This document shows, piece after piece, positions 17,832-27,810 of a stretch of DNA of 64,000 bases (position 1 is its first letter; each line of letters begins with the position of its first letter). The notes below the pieces were generated by a model that saw nothing but the letters and a program-made list of their open reading frames with translations, searched no databases and was not told the DNA's origin. Made by a program: the position numbers and the translations under genes. Source of the DNA: an uncultured Flavobacteriaceae bacterium (GTDB lineage Bacteria > Bacteroidota > Bacteroidia > Flavobacteriales > Flavobacteriaceae); NCBI GenBank assembly GCA_913045325.1, contig CAJWPZ010000002.1:109108-173107 (forward strand), in the 5' to 3' direction.

Positions 17832-17880
17832 TGTAAGAGGCTAAACAAGAATTTATAATTAAAACACCACAATAACATCC

Positions 17881-18912
17881 ATGGGATTTTTTGATTTCCT
17901 TACTGAAGAGATTGCCATAGACCTAGGAACGGCAAACACGCTTATTATTCATAACGATAAAGTGGTGGTAGACGCGCCCTCTATCGTTGCACGTGATCGT
18001 GAAACTGGTAAAATAATAGCCGTTGGTAGAGAAGCTGCTTTAATGCAAGGAAAAACTCATGAAAACATCAAAACAATTAGGCCTCTTAAGGACGGGGTAA
18101 TTGCAGATTTTGATGCCAGTGAACAGATGATAAATGTTTTTATTAAAGACATTCCAGCCTTAAAGAAAAAATGGATTACACCCTCTCTTAGAATGGTAAT
18201 ATGTATCCCTAGTGGTATTACAGAGGTGGAAATGCGTGCTGTAAAAGAAAGTGCAGAACGTGTAAACGGGAAAGAAGTATACCTAATACATGAGCCAATG
18301 GCAGCAGCCATAGGTATTGGTGTAGATATTATGCAACCAAAAGGAAACATGGTGGTAGATATTGGAGGTGGTACCACAGAAATTGCAGTAATAGCCCTTG
18401 GGGGTATTGTTTGTGATAAGTCTGTGAAGGTTGCCGGAGATGTTTTCACCAATGACATTGTGTATTATATGCGTACACAGCACAATTTATATGTTGGAGA
18501 TAGAACCGCCGAGAAAATTAAAATACAAATTGGTGCAGCCACAGAAGATCTAGAACTTCCCCCAGAAGAAATGGCAGTCCAAGGTCGTGATTTGTTAACA
18601 GGGAAACCTAAACAAGTAATGACAGGGTATCGTGAAATTGCAAAAGCACTTGATAAATCTATCCTACGCATTGAAGATGCTGTAATGGAAACACTATCAC
18701 AAACACCACCAGAACTAGCAGCAGATATATACAACACTGGTATTTATCTTGCCGGTGGAGGGTCAATGCTTAGAGGTCTTGACAAACGCTTATCTCAAAA
18801 AACAGACCTGCCAGTATACATTGCAGAAGATCCATTAAGAGCTGTTGTTCGTGGAACGGGTATTACCTTAAAAAACCTTCCTAAGTACAAGAGTGTTTTA
18901 ATAGGTAAATGA
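17881..18912 (+). CDS. mreB: Rod-shape actin homologue MreB
   Basis: Actin-like ATPase that forms membrane-bound filaments guiding side-wall peptidoglycan synthesis. The 343 aa length is typical. The phosphate-1 motif is IDLGTANTLI near residue 13; VCIPSGITEVE is near 108; phosphate-2 VDIGGGTTEIAVI is near 158; and the adenosine motif GIYLAGGGSMLRGLD is near 290. The N-terminal MGFFDFL is a likely membrane-binding stretch. The start is ATG 17881. It begins the mreB-mreC-mreD-mrdA-rodA run, 101 nt ahead of mreC. Confidence 0.97.
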   Translation: MGFFDFLTEEIAIDLGTANTLIIHNDKVVVDAPSIVARDRETGKIIAVGREAALMQGKTHENIKTIRPLKDGVIADFDASEQMINVFIKDIPALKKKWITPSLRMVICIPSGITEVEMRAVKESAERVNGKEVYLIHEPMAAAIGIGVDIMQPKGNMVVDIGGGTTEIAVIALGGIVCDKSVKVAGDVFTNDIVYYMRTQHNLYVGDRTAEKIKIQIGAATEDLELPPEEMAVQGRDLLTGKPKQVMTGYREIAKALDKSILRIEDAVMETLSQTPPELAADIYNTGIYLAGGGSMLRGLDKRLSQKTDLPVYIAEDPLRAVVRGTGITLKNLPKYKSVLIGK

Positions 18913-19013
18913 TAAGGAATCAAAAATTAAACGAACCTTGTTTTGTTTTTTTATCTAAGGTTTCTATGCAAATAATAGGTACTAAAAAAAGTATTTCTTG
19001 ACACACTAAATTC

Positions 19014-19832
19014 ATGCAGCAAATTATTTACTTCTTTATCAAGAACAAAAATTTTCTGTTGTTTGCACTATTGTTTTTAGTTTCCTTTATTCTAACACTT
19101 CAATCTCACTCCTACCACAACAGTAAACTAATAAGTTCTACAAATTTTTTTAGTGGTAAGATCTATAATGTAACATCAAATATCACCGAATATTTTGACC
19201 TTAAACAGCAAAATAAAATCCTTTTAGAGCAAAATAGTATGCTTTTAAAGTTTCAGGCAAATAGCAACAACCCCATATTGCAAAAAGCCCTGGATAGCAC
19301 CTTGTCAAAGAATTTCAAATTTACGGGCGCTAGGGTCATCAATAATGTGTATAGCAAAACAAACAACCACATCACTATAGACAAAGGCCACAATGACTCC
19401 TTAGAGATTGACATGGGCGTTATCACATCAAAAGGCTTGGTTGGTATTGTAAATAAAACAAGTGGTAAATACGCTAGGATTCAATCTGTACTAAACACAA
19501 AAAGTCAAATAAATGCACAACTCAAAAAATCAAAACATTTTGGGTTTTTAACCTGGAACACTCAAAACCCACAAGTTGTACAACTCACAGAAATTCCTAA
19601 ACTAGCCCCTATTGCTATTGGAGACACTATTATTACCGGAGGAAATTCTTCTATATTCCCTAAAGGTGTTTTAGTGGGCAGTGTTGCAAACTATACCCTA
19701 CAGAACAACGATAGTTATACGGTAGATGTTAGGCTATTTAACGACATGACTAATCTTAGTCATGTGTATGTGATTAAAAATAAAAACAAGCAAGAGATTA
19801 TTCAACTTCAATTAAGTGACGATGCAGAATAA
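19014..19832 (+). CDS. mreC: Rod-shape-determining protein MreC
   Basis: Periplasmic scaffold of the elongasome that links MreB to PBP2. The 272 aa protein has one N-terminal TM helix (FLLFALLFLVSFILTLQ, residues about 14-30). A coiled-coil segment (about 55-85, EYFDLKQQNKILLEQNSMLLK) and the MreC beta-barrel domain follow, with GVITSKGLVGIV near residue 138 and GDTIITGGNSSIFPKGVLVG near residue 203. The start is ATG 19014. Its end overlaps the start of mreD. Confidence 0.94.
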   Translation: MQQIIYFFIKNKNFLLFALLFLVSFILTLQSHSYHNSKLISSTNFFSGKIYNVTSNITEYFDLKQQNKILLEQNSMLLKFQANSNNPILQKALDSTLSKNFKFTGARVINNVYSKTNNHITIDKGHNDSLEIDMGVITSKGLVGIVNKTSGKYARIQSVLNTKSQINAQLKKSKHFGFLTWNTQNPQVVQLTEIPKLAPIAIGDTIITGGNSSIFPKGVLVGSVANYTLQNNDSYTVDVRLFNDMTNLSHVYVIKNKNKQEIIQLQLSDDAE

Positions 19833-20331
19833 TCAAATCTTTATAAACATAGTTCGCTTTAGTGTCTTAATGCTGTTACAGGTCATTGTATTAAACCACA
19901 TTAACTTTACGGGGTATGTAAATCCATATGCATATCTTATTTTCATACTACTGTTCCCCTTTGATGCAAGTAAGACACTGCTCATTTTTTTAAGCTTCTT
20001 ATTAGGCCTTAGTATAGATATATTCTCAGATTCTGGAGGTGTACATGCAGCTGCTTGTGTGCTTGTTGGCTTTTTACGGCCTATGCTACTTAAATTTTCT
20101 TTTGGCGTAAGCTATCAATACAATGCGGTAAAATTAAATAAAGTTACGTTCAAAGAACGCTTGTTATACATTACACTTATGGTGTTTATACATCATTTTG
20201 TGTTGTTTAGCCTAGAGATTTTTAGCCCATCTCACATTGTTTTAATTCTTACATCAACGCTGTTTTCTGGAATATTTAGTGTGCTACTAATTTTATGCAT
20301 ACTCCTTTTATTTAAAACAAAAGAAAGTTAG
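19822..20331 (+). CDS. mreD: Rod-shape-determining membrane protein MreD
   Basis: 169 aa integral membrane protein with about five hydrophobic helices, placed between mreC and mrdA as MreD always is. FLLGLSIDIFSDSGGVHAAA near residue 57 resembles the conserved GLxxDxxSGxxxGxxA region of MreD. I choose ATG 19822, which overlaps the end of mreC by 11 nt; a GTG at 19816 in frame is possible. The sequence is divergent, as usual for MreD, so context carries much of the call. Confidence 0.88.
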   Translation: MQNNQIFINIVRFSVLMLLQVIVLNHINFTGYVNPYAYLIFILLFPFDASKTLLIFLSFLLGLSIDIFSDSGGVHAAACVLVGFLRPMLLKFSFGVSYQYNAVKLNKVTFKERLLYITLMVFIHHFVLFSLEIFSPSHIVLILTSTLFSGIFSVLLILCILLLFKTKES

Positions 20332-20366
20332 AAAGACCAAATTAAAGAGTACCACTGTTATATAAA

Positions 20367-22232
20367 ATGAGAAAGTTTTTATTGCTTTTTATTGTTCTTG
20401 TCACTGCCCTTGTATTTACAGGGAGGTTATTTTATTTGCAAATTTATGATACTTCTTTTGCAAAACTTTCTGAGAATAATGCTGTAAAAACGGTCTATGA
20501 TTTTCCGCAAAGAGGATATGTGTTTGACAGAAACGGCTCCTTATTGGTGCAAAACCAGCCATCTTATGATGTAATGGTTGTTCCAAGAGAAATTAAAGAT
20601 CTTGACACGGTGGCATTTTGTGAACTGCTTCATATTTCAAAAGAAAAATTTCTAAAAAAACTCTCTAATGCAAAGCGGTATTCTCCTCGTTTGGCCTCCC
20701 CTATTATACCTCAACTAACCAAAGAAGAGTACGCCTCACTCTCTGAAAAAATACATAAACATCGTGGATTTTTTATTCAGAAAAGATCATTACGAGATTA
20801 TGAAGTTTCACATTCTGCAAATGTTCTTGGGTATATTAGAGAAGTAGATCAAAATATTATTGACAGAAACCCTGCCTATGAATTAGGAGAAATAATAGGA
20901 ATGACTGGTATTGAAAAACAATACGAACAAATTCTACGAGGCACAAAAGGGGTAAAATACATTCAAAAGGACAGATTCAATAGAGATATAGGGGCCTACA
21001 AAGAAGGTGTTTTTGACACACTCCCAAAACGCGGAAAAGACATCACCCTAACCATTGATACTGCGCTACAGGCCTACGGAGAAAAACTATTTACAAACAA
21101 ACGAGGAGGTATTGTTGCCATAGAACCTTCCTCAGGAGAGATTTTATCTCTGGTAACAGCACCCTTCTATGATCCAGGCTTACTAGTGGGCAGAGAACGT
21201 TCTGAAAACTTTACCAAACTTTATTATGACACCATAGCCATCCCACTTTTTGACAGAGGTCTTAAAGCAGAATACCCGCCAGGTTCTCCATTTAAAACCC
21301 TAACGGCGCTTATTGCTATGCAAGAAAATGTAGTAAGCCTTGATGAAAAAATTGAATGTCGGGGAGGATATTATTATGGAAAAAGAGGACGTAAATTGGG
21401 ATGTCATGAGCACAAGAGCCCTATAAATTTGCAGGGAGGAATTGCTAAATCGTGTAACACCTATTTTTGTACTGTTTACAAACGAGTGATTGAAAAATAC
21501 AACACCCCACAAAAGGGAATAGATAATTGGAAAAATCATTTAACGAGTTTTGGCTTAGGGAATTACCTTGGCTATGACCTGCCCGTTGGTAGTAAAGGTA
21601 AAATACCTAATTCAAAAACCTATGATGCCAAATATCCAAACAACAACTGGTATGCAACAGCTACCATCTCAAATGCCATAGGCCAAGGAGAGGTATTGTT
21701 AACTCCAATACAGATGGCAAACTTTACAGCAGCCATTGCAAATAGAGGTTGGTGGATACGCCCTCACATGATAAAAAACATACAAGATCATGATACTATA
21801 AATAAAAAATTTGAACTCAAAAACAAAACCACTATAGACCCAAAGTATTTTGAACCCATTATAGAGGGTATGCATGATGTATATAGAGATGGAACAGCTT
21901 CTTTTCTAAAAATACCTGACATAGAAATTTGCGGAAAAACCGGGACTGCAGAAAACTTTAAAAAAATTGATGGTAGTGTAAAACAACTTACAGACCACTC
22001 TGTTTTTGTTGCCTTTGCTCCTAAAGACAACCCGAAAATTGCCATTGCTGTTTTTGTTGAAAACGGATATTGGGGCGCACGTTGGGCAGGAAGAATTGCC
22101 AGTCTTATGATAGAAAAGTACCTTAAAGGAGAAATTACCAGAACAGATTTGGAGGCATTTGTTTTAAACGGATCTTTGGAACAGGAGTACAACAAACCTT
22201 ATGCTGGAAAGCCATTTAAAATCAACCAATAA
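20367..22232 (+). CDS. mrdA: Penicillin-binding protein 2 (elongasome transpeptidase)
   Basis: Class B PBP that cross-links side-wall peptidoglycan together with RodA. The 621 aa protein has an N-terminal TM anchor (residues 3-20), a dimerisation domain (about 45-220, RGYVFDRNGSLL) and a transpeptidase domain (about 240-590). The active-site serine lies in PPGSPFK (SxxK), the SxN motif in KSCNTYF, and the KTG motif in CGKTGTAEN near residue 530. The start is ATG 20367. Its stop overlaps the rodA start in TAATG. Confidence 0.96.
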   Translation: MRKFLLLFIVLVTALVFTGRLFYLQIYDTSFAKLSENNAVKTVYDFPQRGYVFDRNGSLLVQNQPSYDVMVVPREIKDLDTVAFCELLHISKEKFLKKLSNAKRYSPRLASPIIPQLTKEEYASLSEKIHKHRGFFIQKRSLRDYEVSHSANVLGYIREVDQNIIDRNPAYELGEIIGMTGIEKQYEQILRGTKGVKYIQKDRFNRDIGAYKEGVFDTLPKRGKDITLTIDTALQAYGEKLFTNKRGGIVAIEPSSGEILSLVTAPFYDPGLLVGRERSENFTKLYYDTIAIPLFDRGLKAEYPPGSPFKTLTALIAMQENVVSLDEKIECRGGYYYGKRGRKLGCHEHKSPINLQGGIAKSCNTYFCTVYKRVIEKYNTPQKGIDNWKNHLTSFGLGNYLGYDLPVGSKGKIPNSKTYDAKYPNNNWYATATISNAIGQGEVLLTPIQMANFTAAIANRGWWIRPHMIKNIQDHDTINKKFELKNKTTIDPKYFEPIIEGMHDVYRDGTASFLKIPDIEICGKTGTAENFKKIDGSVKQLTDHSVFVAFAPKDNPKIAIAVFVENGYWGARWAGRIASLMIEKYLKGEITRTDLEAFVLNGSLEQEYNKPYAGKPFKINQ

Positions 22233-23494
22233 TGGCAGGGATAAAAAACACATTAAAATTTGATTGGATTATCATCCTGCTATTTTTATCCTTGATAAGT
22301 ATAGGGTGGGTAAACATCTATTCTGCATCATATACTCAATCTGGCGGGAGCTTTTTTGACTTTAGCAACATTTACACCAAGCAGCTGCTTTGGATTTGCC
22401 TTAGCTTTATACTTATTGTATTTATTTTGGCGCTGGAGGCCAAGTTTTATGAACGGTTTTCGAGTATAATTTACCTCGTTTCATTAATAACCCTTCTAGG
22501 GCTGTATGTCTTTGGAAATAATGTAAATGGTGCCACATCGTGGTATTTAATTGGTCCTGCAAGTATACAACCTAGTGAGTTTGCAAAGGCAGCTACAGCG
22601 CTAGCGCTAGCAAAATATGTGAGTGACATACAAACCAATATGAACGGTTTTAAAGACCAACTCAAAGCATTTCTTATTTTGGCGTTGCCTGCTATATTTA
22701 TTATTCCGCAACCAGATCCAGGAAGCGCCTTAATTTATGTTGCATTTATTTTTCCTCTATATCGAGAAGGGCTCCATTTTGTATACTTATTACTTGGTTT
22801 TTTTGCCGCTGCTCTGTTTGTAGGAACCCTTGTTTTGGGTGCTCCATGGATTGCACTTATAGTAGCACTTATAGCCACTGGTATCTTTGTTAGAAACAAA
22901 AAACAAAAGCAAAAACCATCTGTTTTTAAATATGCAACCATTGCCTTGGCGTGTATTAGTTTTGCCTTTTCTGTGAGTTATATATTTAACAATGTTTTTG
23001 AACAGCGCCACAGAGACAGATTTAATATAGTGCTGGGAAAAGAAATAGACACTAAAGGGATAGGATACAACACCAACCAAAGTGAAATTGCTATTGGAAG
23101 CGGCGGATGGTTTGGCAAAGGTTGGACACAAGGCACACAGACCAAAGGTAATTTTGTTCCAGAGCAACACACAGATTATATTTTTAGTACCGTTGGAGAA
23201 GAATGGGGTTTTATAGGTAGTCTAGGGGTGGTGATTTTATTTATCTTTTTAATAATAAGGGTCCTTGTACTAGCAGAGCAACAAAAAAGTAAATTTGCAC
23301 GTATATACGGCTATAGCGTGGGAGCTATTCTCTTCTTTCATTTTTTTATAAATGTGGGGATGGTAACAGGGTTATTCCCTACGGTGGGGATTCCGCTACC
23401 CTTCTTTAGCTATGGTGGGTCTGGGCTGTGGGGCTTTACTATTTTACTCTTTATTTTTGTAAGGCTTGATGCCTCAAACTATTACTACACCTAA
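22232..23494 (+). CDS. rodA: Rod-shape peptidoglycan glycosyltransferase RodA
   Basis: SEDS-family glycosyltransferase that polymerises lipid II for cell elongation. The 420 aa protein has about ten TM helices. The hallmarks are NGATSWYLIGPASIQPSEFAK (in two parts) near residue 98, the catalytic-region QPDPGSALIY near residue 155, GFIGSLGVVILF and the C-terminal GIPLPFFSYGGSG near residue 386. It is translationally coupled to mrdA. The gene ends five nt from the stop of the convergent permease, with no visible terminator. Confidence 0.96.
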   Translation: MAGIKNTLKFDWIIILLFLSLISIGWVNIYSASYTQSGGSFFDFSNIYTKQLLWICLSFILIVFILALEAKFYERFSSIIYLVSLITLLGLYVFGNNVNGATSWYLIGPASIQPSEFAKAATALALAKYVSDIQTNMNGFKDQLKAFLILALPAIFIIPQPDPGSALIYVAFIFPLYREGLHFVYLLLGFFAAALFVGTLVLGAPWIALIVALIATGIFVRNKKQKQKPSVFKYATIALACISFAFSVSYIFNNVFEQRHRDRFNIVLGKEIDTKGIGYNTNQSEIAIGSGGWFGKGWTQGTQTKGNFVPEQHTDYIFSTVGEEWGFIGSLGVVILFIFLIIRVLVLAEQQKSKFARIYGYSVGAILFFHFFINVGMVTGLFPTVGIPLPFFSYGGSGLWGFTILLFIFVRLDASNYYYT

Positions 23495-23499
23495 AAGTA

Positions 23500-24600
23500 T
23501 TAATTTTTCACATCTAGTGCATCTCGAAGGGCATTACCAACTAGCATAAATGCGGTGACTAAACTCATAATGGCTAGCCCCGGAATAATAGCTAAATAAG
23601 GCTTACCCAAAACAATATAGCTGTAATGGTCTTTAATAATCCCTCCCCAGCTAGGCATTGGAGGCTGAGCTCCAATGCCCAAAAAGCTAAGACCACTTTC
23701 TATAAGAATTGCACCTGCAAAATTAGCAGCGCTAATGATAATAACTGGCGCCATAATATTAGGCAGGATGTGCTTTGTGATAATTCTATAATCTGTAAAG
23801 CCTAAAGCTCTGGCAGCAGTAACATACTGCATTTGTTTTACACTCATTACCTGCCCTCTAACCACCCTTGCAACCTCAACCCACATGGTGAGCCCTACGG
23901 CTATAAAAACCTGCCAAAACCCCTTTCCAAGAGCCAGAGTAATGGCGATAACCAACAAAAGAGTTGGGATAGACCAGGTTACATTAATAATCCACATTAT
24001 AATGGCATCGATTTTTCCGCCAAAATAACCTGCAACAGCACCCAGGGAAATTCCTATAATAAGTGATATAAACACCGCTACAAAACCGATCGCTAAAGAA
24101 ATACGTATGCCAATTAACATCCTACTTAACAGGTCACGGCCATACTTATCTGTACCTAACAAAAAAGTTTGTTCTTTAATATATTTACTTGGTATTTGGC
24201 TCGATGCGGTAACATTTGGAAACTTATTAAGTAAAAAATCTTTTGTGAGTCCAGAGCCGTCTTCTGTATACTGGGAGATAGAAATACCATTTTGTAAAAC
24301 ACTATAGCCACTTATTGGAATTTCTGTGGTGGCATTTTTACTGCCAAAGAAAAAAGTATAAAAGCTGTTTTGTTGGGCTAGCCCAGCAGGTAAAACAAGC
24401 ATTTTTACAGTAAATCCTGGCGCTTTAGAATGTATAGATAAATGCATTTGATTTGCATTTTCACTAGTATCTGGCGCCAAAGCATAGGCGAAAATTGCCA
24501 CTAAAATAGCTAAGGTTAAAAAAGCAACACTTAGCATTCCCCAAAAGTTTTTACAAAACTTTTGAAAGGCTAATTGTGATAATGAGGTGGCTTTTTTCAC
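23500..24600 (-). CDS. Oligopeptide/dipeptide ABC transporter permease (DppC-like)
   Basis: Inner-membrane permease of the peptide/nickel ABC family. About 366 aa from a GTG at 24600 (VKKATSLSQLAFQ). The N-terminal TM (about residues 20-45) precedes a long periplasmic insert (about 50-145), then LGTDKYGRDLLSRMLIGIRISL, the usual DppC block, and five TM helices. The EAA-like motif is ALGFTDYRIITKHILPN near residue 255, and ESGLSFLGIGAQPPMPSWG is near residue 300. A GTG 27 nt further upstream is an alternative start. A TACATTTA -7-like box lies 4 nt before 24600. Partner DppB, ATPase and binding-protein genes are absent here. Confidence 0.85.
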   Translation of the reverse strand: MKKATSLSQLAFQKFCKNFWGMLSVAFLTLAILVAIFAYALAPDTSENANQMHLSIHSKAPGFTVKMLVLPAGLAQQNSFYTFFFGSKNATTEIPISGYSVLQNGISISQYTEDGSGLTKDFLLNKFPNVTASSQIPSKYIKEQTFLLGTDKYGRDLLSRMLIGIRISLAIGFVAVFISLIIGISLGAVAGYFGGKIDAIIMWIINVTWSIPTLLLVIAITLALGKGFWQVFIAVGLTMWVEVARVVRGQVMSVKQMQYVTAARALGFTDYRIITKHILPNIMAPVIIISAANFAGAILIESGLSFLGIGAQPPMPSWGGIIKDHYSYIVLGKPYLAIIPGLAIMSLVTAFMLVGNALRDALDVKN

Positions 24601-24640
24601 AACGTAAATGTAGCAAAACTTAGCCACTTTTAAGGCAGAA

Positions 24641-24675
24641 AAAAACCTGCTATATCGGCTTGATAATAGCAGGTT
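24641..24675 (-). terminator. Intrinsic terminator after the tail-specific protease gene
   Basis: On the minus strand AACCTGCTAT pairs with ATAGCAGGTT across a 12-nt loop, followed by a T run. It lies about 20 nt downstream of the protease stop codon. Confidence 0.85.
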
Positions 24676-24695
24676 GTAATGATGTCAATGAAATT

Positions 24696-26864
24696 TTAAT
24701 TTTTCAGTTTTGGTAGATTCCCATTTTTAATATGTACTAGCTTTAAATCTTGTAAAACGCTAATTGCCTCCTCAACGTATACATCTTTGGTCAGGTTTTT
24801 ATGCCATCTTTTACGTTTCTCAACCAAGGTAGTGTCTTCGCGCATTAAAACTAGCTCATCTGGGAGTGAGCGATAACTTAGTTTATTATCATAGGTGTCT
24901 ATAGAATCAAATTTCTCTATAGCCTGCTTATTTTCATCTATCTGCTTGCTATATCCAGTTAAATTGAGCGTCACCTCCATTTGGTCTCGACGCTCTTTGA
25001 TATACATAGCGTTTTGCTCAATAAGTCTTAATTGATTGTTTTGAGCAATTCGTTTTTTACTTTTATCTATGGTTGCCTGGTAATCAGTATATCCTTCCCA
25101 AAGCTCATAGGATGCTGGGGTAATTTTATCATAAGGCAAGGGGTTGTCATAATCTCGCTCTCCAATATCAAAATAGCTGTACCGATCTGGCATCACCACA
25201 TCACTTTTAACACCTTCTAACTGCGTAGACCCTCCGTTAACTCTGTAAAACTTTTGGGTGGTTAGCTTTAAAGCGCCCATATCGCCTTGGTCATTTTTAC
25301 GCAACCATCTATTTAAATCTACCACATTTTGAACCGTGCCTTTACCATAGGTTTGTTTGCTTCCAATGATAATAGCTCTTTTATAATCTTGCATGGCTGC
25401 TGCCAATATCTCTGAGGCAGATGCAGAAAGCTCGTTTACTAAAATAACAAGAGGGCCATCCCATATAATTGAAGCATCTTCGTCTTCTAACACATCTTTA
25501 GAGCCATCACTACTTGCAACTTGCACAACGGGACCCTCTTTAATGAAAAGACCTGCAATATCTACTGCTGTCCTTAGAGAACCTCCTCCATTGTTTCTTA
25601 AATCTAATACCAACCCTTCTATCCCCTCTTTTTTGAGGCTAAGAATTTCTTTTTTAATATCTGTGGCGGCATTGCGCTCTTTATAGTTTTGCATGTTAAA
25701 GTAAAATGCAGGCAAATTTATAAGCCCATAGGTATTGTCTTGTTTATCAATTATAGTTGATTTTGCATAGGTTTCTTCTAATTCTACAACATCACGTGTA
25801 ATTGTTTCTTCTCGTATAGACCCGTCTACTCCTTTGACAGTAAGAATTACCTTTGAACCTTTTGGCCCTTTAATTAGTTTTACAGCATCATCAATTCTCA
25901 TTCCAACAATACTTACCGGCTCCAGCTCATCTTGCTGTCTAACTTTCAATAAAATATCTCCTACCTCGATGTGTTCACCGCGCCAAGCAGGACCGCCACT
26001 TATAACCTCTATTACATTAATGTAATCTTTCTTTTTTTGAAGTCTAGCTCCAACACCTTCAAGTTTTCCTGACATGCGCTGGTCAAAACGATCTTTGTCT
26101 GGAGGCGCCATATAGTTGGTATGGGGGTCAAACTGTTCCACAATTGTGGTTAAAAAAATGGCAAAATAATCTTTGCGTTGCAAATCATCTGTAAAATCGT
26201 AATACTCCTCTAAGTTTGTTTGGGTAGAGGCTCTAGATTTTTCTTCTAATTGTGTATCTGTTAGGTCTTCATTGCCCGTGGCAATGTATTTTTTTGATTT
26301 TTTTATAGCATCCGCTTTTCTTTTTTCTACGGTTTGTTTTTCTTCTAGAAAATCATAATAAGTAGAGATGGTAGAAAACTTTAATTGTTTTCTCCAACGG
26401 GCCTGCAACTCCTTTTTTGTGTTTGCATAGCTAGAGGCATCATAATCAACATTGATGGTTTCCTCTTTTGTATAATCAAAAGGAACGCTTAAAGATTTTT
26501 GATACAGTGTTTTTGACTCCTCCATACGCAGTACCAGGCGATCGTAAACCAAATTAAAAAAAGACAACTCTTTCATTTTTAATTGGTCGTCTATCTGTAA
26601 TTTATACTGCTCAAATTCTTGGATATCCTGCTTTAAAAAATAGCGTTTAATAGGGTCTACTGCGTCAATAAATTTTGTGTACACAGCCATAGAAAAAGCA
26701 TCATCTATGGGGGGGGCATCATAGTGCCCTTTTTCAAGAACATAAGTTACCAAATCTATTAAGAGTTTGTCTTTTTCTGGGTTATCAAAGCTTTTGGTGG
26801 TAAAGCTGCAAGATGCTGCCGCCACAAAAACAGCCAATAAGAGTACTTTAAAATTCTTTTTCAT
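24696..26864 (-). CDS. prc: Tail-specific (carboxy-terminal processing) protease
   Basis: S41 periplasmic protease that trims or degrades proteins through their C-termini. 722 aa from ATG 26864. MKKNFKVLLLAVFVAAASC is a lipoprotein signal with lipobox AASC. An N-terminal Tsp domain (about 30-240), a PDZ domain (about 250-345, SGKLEGVGARLQ, GPAWRGEHIEVGDILLKV) and an S41 domain (about 380-570) follow. LVLDLRNNGGGS is conserved, the catalytic serine is in the SASASE block and the lysine in TYGKGT. The C-terminal DUF3340-like helical part completes it. An ATG at 26873 is an alternative start. Confidence 0.93.
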   Translation of the reverse strand: MKKNFKVLLLAVFVAAASCSFTTKSFDNPEKDKLLIDLVTYVLEKGHYDAPPIDDAFSMAVYTKFIDAVDPIKRYFLKQDIQEFEQYKLQIDDQLKMKELSFFNLVYDRLVLRMEESKTLYQKSLSVPFDYTKEETINVDYDASSYANTKKELQARWRKQLKFSTISTYYDFLEEKQTVEKRKADAIKKSKKYIATGNEDLTDTQLEEKSRASTQTNLEEYYDFTDDLQRKDYFAIFLTTIVEQFDPHTNYMAPPDKDRFDQRMSGKLEGVGARLQKKKDYINVIEVISGGPAWRGEHIEVGDILLKVRQQDELEPVSIVGMRIDDAVKLIKGPKGSKVILTVKGVDGSIREETITRDVVELEETYAKSTIIDKQDNTYGLINLPAFYFNMQNYKERNAATDIKKEILSLKKEGIEGLVLDLRNNGGGSLRTAVDIAGLFIKEGPVVQVASSDGSKDVLEDEDASIIWDGPLVILVNELSASASEILAAAMQDYKRAIIIGSKQTYGKGTVQNVVDLNRWLRKNDQGDMGALKLTTQKFYRVNGGSTQLEGVKSDVVMPDRYSYFDIGERDYDNPLPYDKITPASYELWEGYTDYQATIDKSKKRIAQNNQLRLIEQNAMYIKERRDQMEVTLNLTGYSKQIDENKQAIEKFDSIDTYDNKLSYRSLPDELVLMREDTTLVEKRKRWHKNLTKDVYVEEAISVLQDLKLVHIKNGNLPKLKN

Positions 26865-27006
26865 CAATTGCATATACTGTCTTTTTAAGTAAGGTTAAAA
26901 ATATAAAAAAAACCATGCCAAGCCTCTTTATAATTCCTATTTTTTTGTTAATAGATGGCTAAAAATTGTTATTTTCCTTGATGGTTACACATACAATTAA
27001 TAACTG

Positions 27007-27014
27007 TATTTTTG
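27007..27014 (+). promoter_or_regulatory. -7 box upstream of surE (TATTTTTG)
   Basis: Perfect TAnnTTTG element 19 nt before the surE ATG; the nearest upstream TTG (26978-26980) is 26 nt away, longer than ideal. Confidence 0.45.
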
Positions 27015-27033
27015 TAGGACAAATACCGCACCA

Positions 27034-27810
27034 ATGAACGCAAAAAAACCATTAATTTTAGTCACTAATGACGATGGCATTACCGCCCCTGGAATTAGAG
27101 CACTCATTGAAGTTGCAACTACTTTTGGAGATGTTGTGGTGGTAGCACCAGACGCACCCCAAAGTGCTATGGGTCATGCCATAACTATTAACGATACCAT
27201 ATACTGCAATAGTATATTAATTGACAAAGATGCTTCTCAAAAAGAATATAGTTGTAGCGGTACTCCCGTTGATTGTGTGAAAATTGCTATTAACGAACTA
27301 CTAGACAGAAAACCAGACATATGCCTAAGTGGTGTAAACCATGGGAGTAATTCTTCTATTAATGTAATATATAGCGGAACCATGAGCGCAGCTGTTGAGG
27401 CAGGAACCGTCGGTATTCCATCTATTGGATTTTCTTTGTTAGACTACTCCTTAGAGGCAGATTTTGAACCTGCAAAAAAATACATCAAGCTAATGGTAGA
27501 AAAATGTCTTACTAAAGGGCTACCCCAGGGAGTTGTTCTTAATGTAAACATTCCTAAACTACCCCAAGAGAAAATTAAAGGGATAAAAGTGTGCAGACAA
27601 GCAGATGCGTATTGGCAAGAAAAATTTGACAAAAGAACAAGCCCACTGGGCAGAGATTATTACTGGCTTACAGGATCTTTTATTAATAAAGACAAAGGCG
27701 AAGACACAGATGAATGGGCACTTGCCAATGGATACGTATCTGTGGTGCCAGTACAATTTGATTTAACAGCTCACCACGCCATAAAAGACATTAATACCTG
27801 GGATTTATAG
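27034..27810 (+). CDS. surE: 5'-nucleotidase SurE
   Basis: Metal-dependent nucleoside-monophosphate phosphatase linked to stationary-phase survival. The 258 aa length is usual. The metal site is VTNDDGITAPGI near residue 10, APDAPQSAMGHAIT is near residue 38, GTPVDCVKIA is near 89 and SGVNHGSNSSINVIYSGTMSAA (in two parts) near 108 supplies the other metal and phosphate ligands. The start is ATG 27034. The stop is immediately followed by the ATG of the next small gene, and lpxB follows, so the three are likely one transcript. Confidence 0.96.
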   Translation: MNAKKPLILVTNDDGITAPGIRALIEVATTFGDVVVVAPDAPQSAMGHAITINDTIYCNSILIDKDASQKEYSCSGTPVDCVKIAINELLDRKPDICLSGVNHGSNSSINVIYSGTMSAAVEAGTVGIPSIGFSLLDYSLEADFEPAKKYIKLMVEKCLTKGLPQGVVLNVNIPKLPQEKIKGIKVCRQADAYWQEKFDKRTSPLGRDYYWLTGSFINKDKGEDTDEWALANGYVSVVPVQFDLTAHHAIKDINTWDL